Positions 6,123-7,491 of a stretch of DNA of 7,491 nt are shown here, one piece after another. Location: positions 1-7,491 of the forward strand of contig DAHWHT010000041.1 in the NCBI GenBank assembly GCA_027335515.1, written 5' to 3'. The stretch's first letter is position 1. Each line of letters starts with the position of its first letter. Made by a program: the position numbers and the translations under genes. Origin of the DNA: Clostridia bacterium (lineage in GTDB: Bacteria; Bacillota_E; RBS10-35; JAJYVN01). The notes under the pieces were generated by a model, which saw nothing but the letters and a program-made list of their open reading frames with translations, was not told where the DNA came from and did not search any database.

Positions 6123-6338
6123 GTGCGACGAGCCCGACTCTATTGCACCCGGCTTTACGCGATGGTCTATATCCGGCTGTGCTCAACCCGCGCGCAAGGA
6201 GTCATGGAATACTTCCTGCTTGTCAGCGCCGTGGCCCTTCTGGCCGGGGACGCGGTATTCACCTTCGGCGGCGCGGTAGGGCACAGCATGTGCACGGCAA
6301 CCTACACGCTAACCTCGGGAACACAGGGGTGCAGCTAA
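6123..6338 (+). CDS. Flp-type prepilin 3 (divergent)
   Basis: 71 residues from the GTG at 6123, with AAGGAGGGG at 6108-6116; an in-frame ATG at 6162 lacks a ribosome site. The basic leader is ~24 residues and itself contains Cys8 and Cys20. Then come AQGVMEYFLLVSAV, a helix with an acidic residue (Asp43) in its middle, FTFGG, and a short tail with Cys57 and Cys70. A cut at A24|Q25 leaves 47 residues. It is shorter and more diverged than pilins 1 and 2. The buried Asp and short tail suggest a minor or tip subunit, not the bulk pilin (inference). The end overlaps tadE by 10 nt, so it is translationally linked to the minor pseudopilin genes. Confidence 0.82.
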   Translation: MRRARLYCTRLYAMVYIRLCSTRAQGVMEYFLLVSAVALLAGDAVFTFGGAVGHSMCTATYTLTSGTQGCS

Positions 6339-6799
6339 GCACACGCCTCAAGGACCGGTCCGGCCAGGGCTTGGTCGAGTTCGCCCTCGTCGCCCTGTTG
6401 CTGATGATCATCATTCTCGGAGGAGTCTCGATGATCGAGGGATTCGTCGCCCGGCTGGTTACATCCAACGCGGCGCGGGATGCGGCCCGCGTCGCCGCCA
6501 TCGACTGCGGTGACGGCGGCAATGTGTCCGCGGACGTACAGACCGCGGCATACGACGACCTGAAGGGCGGGGGGCAGCAAGTCGCCGGCTCGTCGAACCC
6601 AGGCGCCATGAACATCAGCTCCGCCTCTCCAGGGGAATGGTATGTCAGCGCCCAGTCATGCCCGGCGCAGGGGCAGTTGGAAACGGTCGAAGTCTGGTAC
6701 GCCGCGCCAGACCTGTTCCCCGCCATCCTGCACACGCTCGGGGTGCAATACTCCAACGCCTTCGACATCAACGCTTCCGCCACGTTCCCGGTTGAATAG
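6329..6799 (+). CDS. tadE: TadE-like minor pseudopilin
   Basis: 156 residues. The GTG at 6329 overlaps the end of pilin 3; the ribosome site is weak, so it probably relies on coupling. The N-terminus has a short basic leader ending SG, then QGLVEFALVALLLMIIILGG: a canonical G12|Q13 cut with Glu17 at +5, followed by a hydrophobic helix. Just after it comes ARLVTSNAARDAARVAA, the Ala/Arg-rich helix typical of TadE (PF07811-type) proteins. The exported part has Cys60 and Cys111. TadE proteins are processed by the prepilin peptidase and are needed for pilus formation as minor components. Neighbours are pilin 3 and the TadG-like gene. Confidence 0.88.
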   Translation: MQLSTRLKDRSGQGLVEFALVALLLMIIILGGVSMIEGFVARLVTSNAARDAARVAAIDCGDGGNVSADVQTAAYDDLKGGGQQVAGSSNPGAMNISSASPGEWYVSAQSCPAQGQLETVEVWYAAPDLFPAILHTLGVQYSNAFDINASATFPVE

Positions 6800-6825
6800 A
6801 GACAACCTGTTAGGAGGCTGCCCCC

Positions 6826-7338
6826 GTGGTGGTGGGAAAAACGCGCCGCGGGCAGGTCCTACCCCTGGGGGTCCTGTTCACCATCATGGTCCTGTTGCCG
6901 ATGCTCGGTTCAGTGGCCATGGTCGAAGCGGTCTCCGCGCACGGCGGCGCACAGATCGCGGCGGACGCGGCGGCGACCGCAGCGGCGCAACAAACCACCG
7001 TCACCGAACAGGTTGACGCGCTCGGCAACATCTATGGCTATACCGTCATCATCAACCCGGGACCAGCCACCACCGCGGCGGGCAACGCCTGGAACAATAA
7101 CACCGACCTGTTGATGGGCGCGACCACCACCGGCTTCCATGTCAGTTTCGACAACACCCCGCCATCCGGGAGTCCCGCAACGGTCAATGTCGTCGGCACC
7201 CTGTCCTTTCCCGACCCCCTGGCCCGGCTCATCGGCATGAGCAGCTCCGTGACCATGACGGTGCAGGCCACCGCCGGAACCTGCGGCTCGGTCACATGGC
7301 CCGGCTCATTCTCACCCTGGTGTTCGCAAACATCCTGA
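6826..7338 (+). CDS. TadG-like (Tad-domain) pilus-associated protein
   Basis: 170 residues from a GTG at 6826 (a second GTG at 6829 is possible), with TAGGAGG at 6811-6817. The N-terminus TRRGQVLPLGVLFTIMVLLP resembles the Tad/TadG N-terminal domain (PF13400-type): a basic RRG, a QVLPL motif and one membrane helix. Unlike TadE there is no Glu at +5 after the Gly, so processing is doubtful. An Ala-rich helix (AQIAADAAATAAAQQ, 42-56) follows, as is usual. The rest is Thr/Asn-rich and probably beta-structured, with Cys153 and Cys166 near the end. At 170 residues it is much shorter than von Willebrand-type TadG. Other TadE/F family names are possible. It lies 26 nt after tadE and is likely cotranscribed. 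Confidence 0.78.
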   Translation: MVVGKTRRGQVLPLGVLFTIMVLLPMLGSVAMVEAVSAHGGAQIAADAAATAAAQQTTVTEQVDALGNIYGYTVIINPGPATTAAGNAWNNNTDLLMGATTTGFHVSFDNTPPSGSPATVNVVGTLSFPDPLARLIGMSSSVTMTVQATAGTCGSVTWPGSFSPWCSQTS

Positions 7339-7353
7339 GGGGGGGGCGCAAAA

Positions 7354-7491
7354 ACGCCGCCTGGCGCCGTCCCCGTCCTGCGCACCGGCCCACGCTTCCT
7401 CGCTATCATCCAGTGCGCGCTCCTGGCCGCCATCGCGTTCACCGCGGCCTTCTGGGCCCGCGCCGCGCTGCGCCCCCTGCTCCCGCTGCTC
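7354..7491 (+). CDS. Unidentified membrane protein, 3' end beyond the window
   Basis: About 46 codons are visible in frame 1. They have strongly GC-rich third positions and encode a short Pro/Arg N-terminus followed by a hydrophobic helix (FLAIIQCALLAAIAFTAAFW), so the frame is probably coding. No ATG, GTG or TTG occurs in this frame after the tadG stop. An ACG at 7354 is spaced reasonably after a G-rich ribosome site (AGGGGGGGG, 7338-7346). Alternatively, a start at 7296 (ATG) or 7320 (GTG) in another frame would join this frame if the run of eight G were one base shorter. Position suggests another envelope protein of the pilus locus, perhaps a CpaB-like or further TadG-like protein, but the family cannot be named. 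Confidence 0.55.

Overview
The window is a GC-rich tad/flp (type IVc, 'tight adherence') pilus locus, with every gene on the + strand. In order it holds: the 3' part of a CpaB/RcpC-like gene, cpaE/tadZ, tadA/cpaF, tadB, tadC, three small tandem prepilin genes, tadE, a TadG-like gene, and the first ~46 codons of an unidentified membrane protein. No RNA gene, insertion sequence, CRISPR array or phage gene was seen, and nothing on the minus strand looks coding. The host cannot be named from sequence alone. Strong Shine-Dalgarno sites (for example AAAAGGAGGTGAT), many GTG/TTG starts, GC-rich third positions and no secretin in view suggest a high-GC Gram-positive or monoderm lineage such as a high-GC Bacillota, with Chloroflexota as an alternative. 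This is inference.

Positions 1-5313 are the assembly machine. The CpaB-like protein acts outside or in the envelope. CpaE/TadZ is a MinD-like polar localisation factor with an atypical receiver domain. TadA is the hexameric motor ATPase, and TadB and TadC form the inner-membrane platform. The genes are tightly packed (ATGA overlap, 32 nt, 25 nt, 0 nt), so they look like one transcript.

Positions 5314-6338 carry the structural subunits. A 154-nt gap with a 10-bp hairpin separates tadC from the first pilin, and a second 141-nt gap with a very long hairpin separates pilins 1 and 2. The three pilins share an AQG-x-x-EYF processing motif, a repeated FTFGG block and a C-terminal cysteine pair, and they look like tandem duplicates that have diverged. 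From 6329 on come the minor pseudopilin-like proteins TadE and TadG-like.

The locus is recognisable as a family, so it is not a wholly new system. The unusual parts are: a pilin gene (and perhaps the last gene) with no ATG/GTG/TTG at the proper distance from a strong ribosome binding site but an ACG there; Ala instead of Gly before the predicted pilin cleavage point; cysteine pairs in all five exported subunits; and large intercistronic hairpins around pilin 1.
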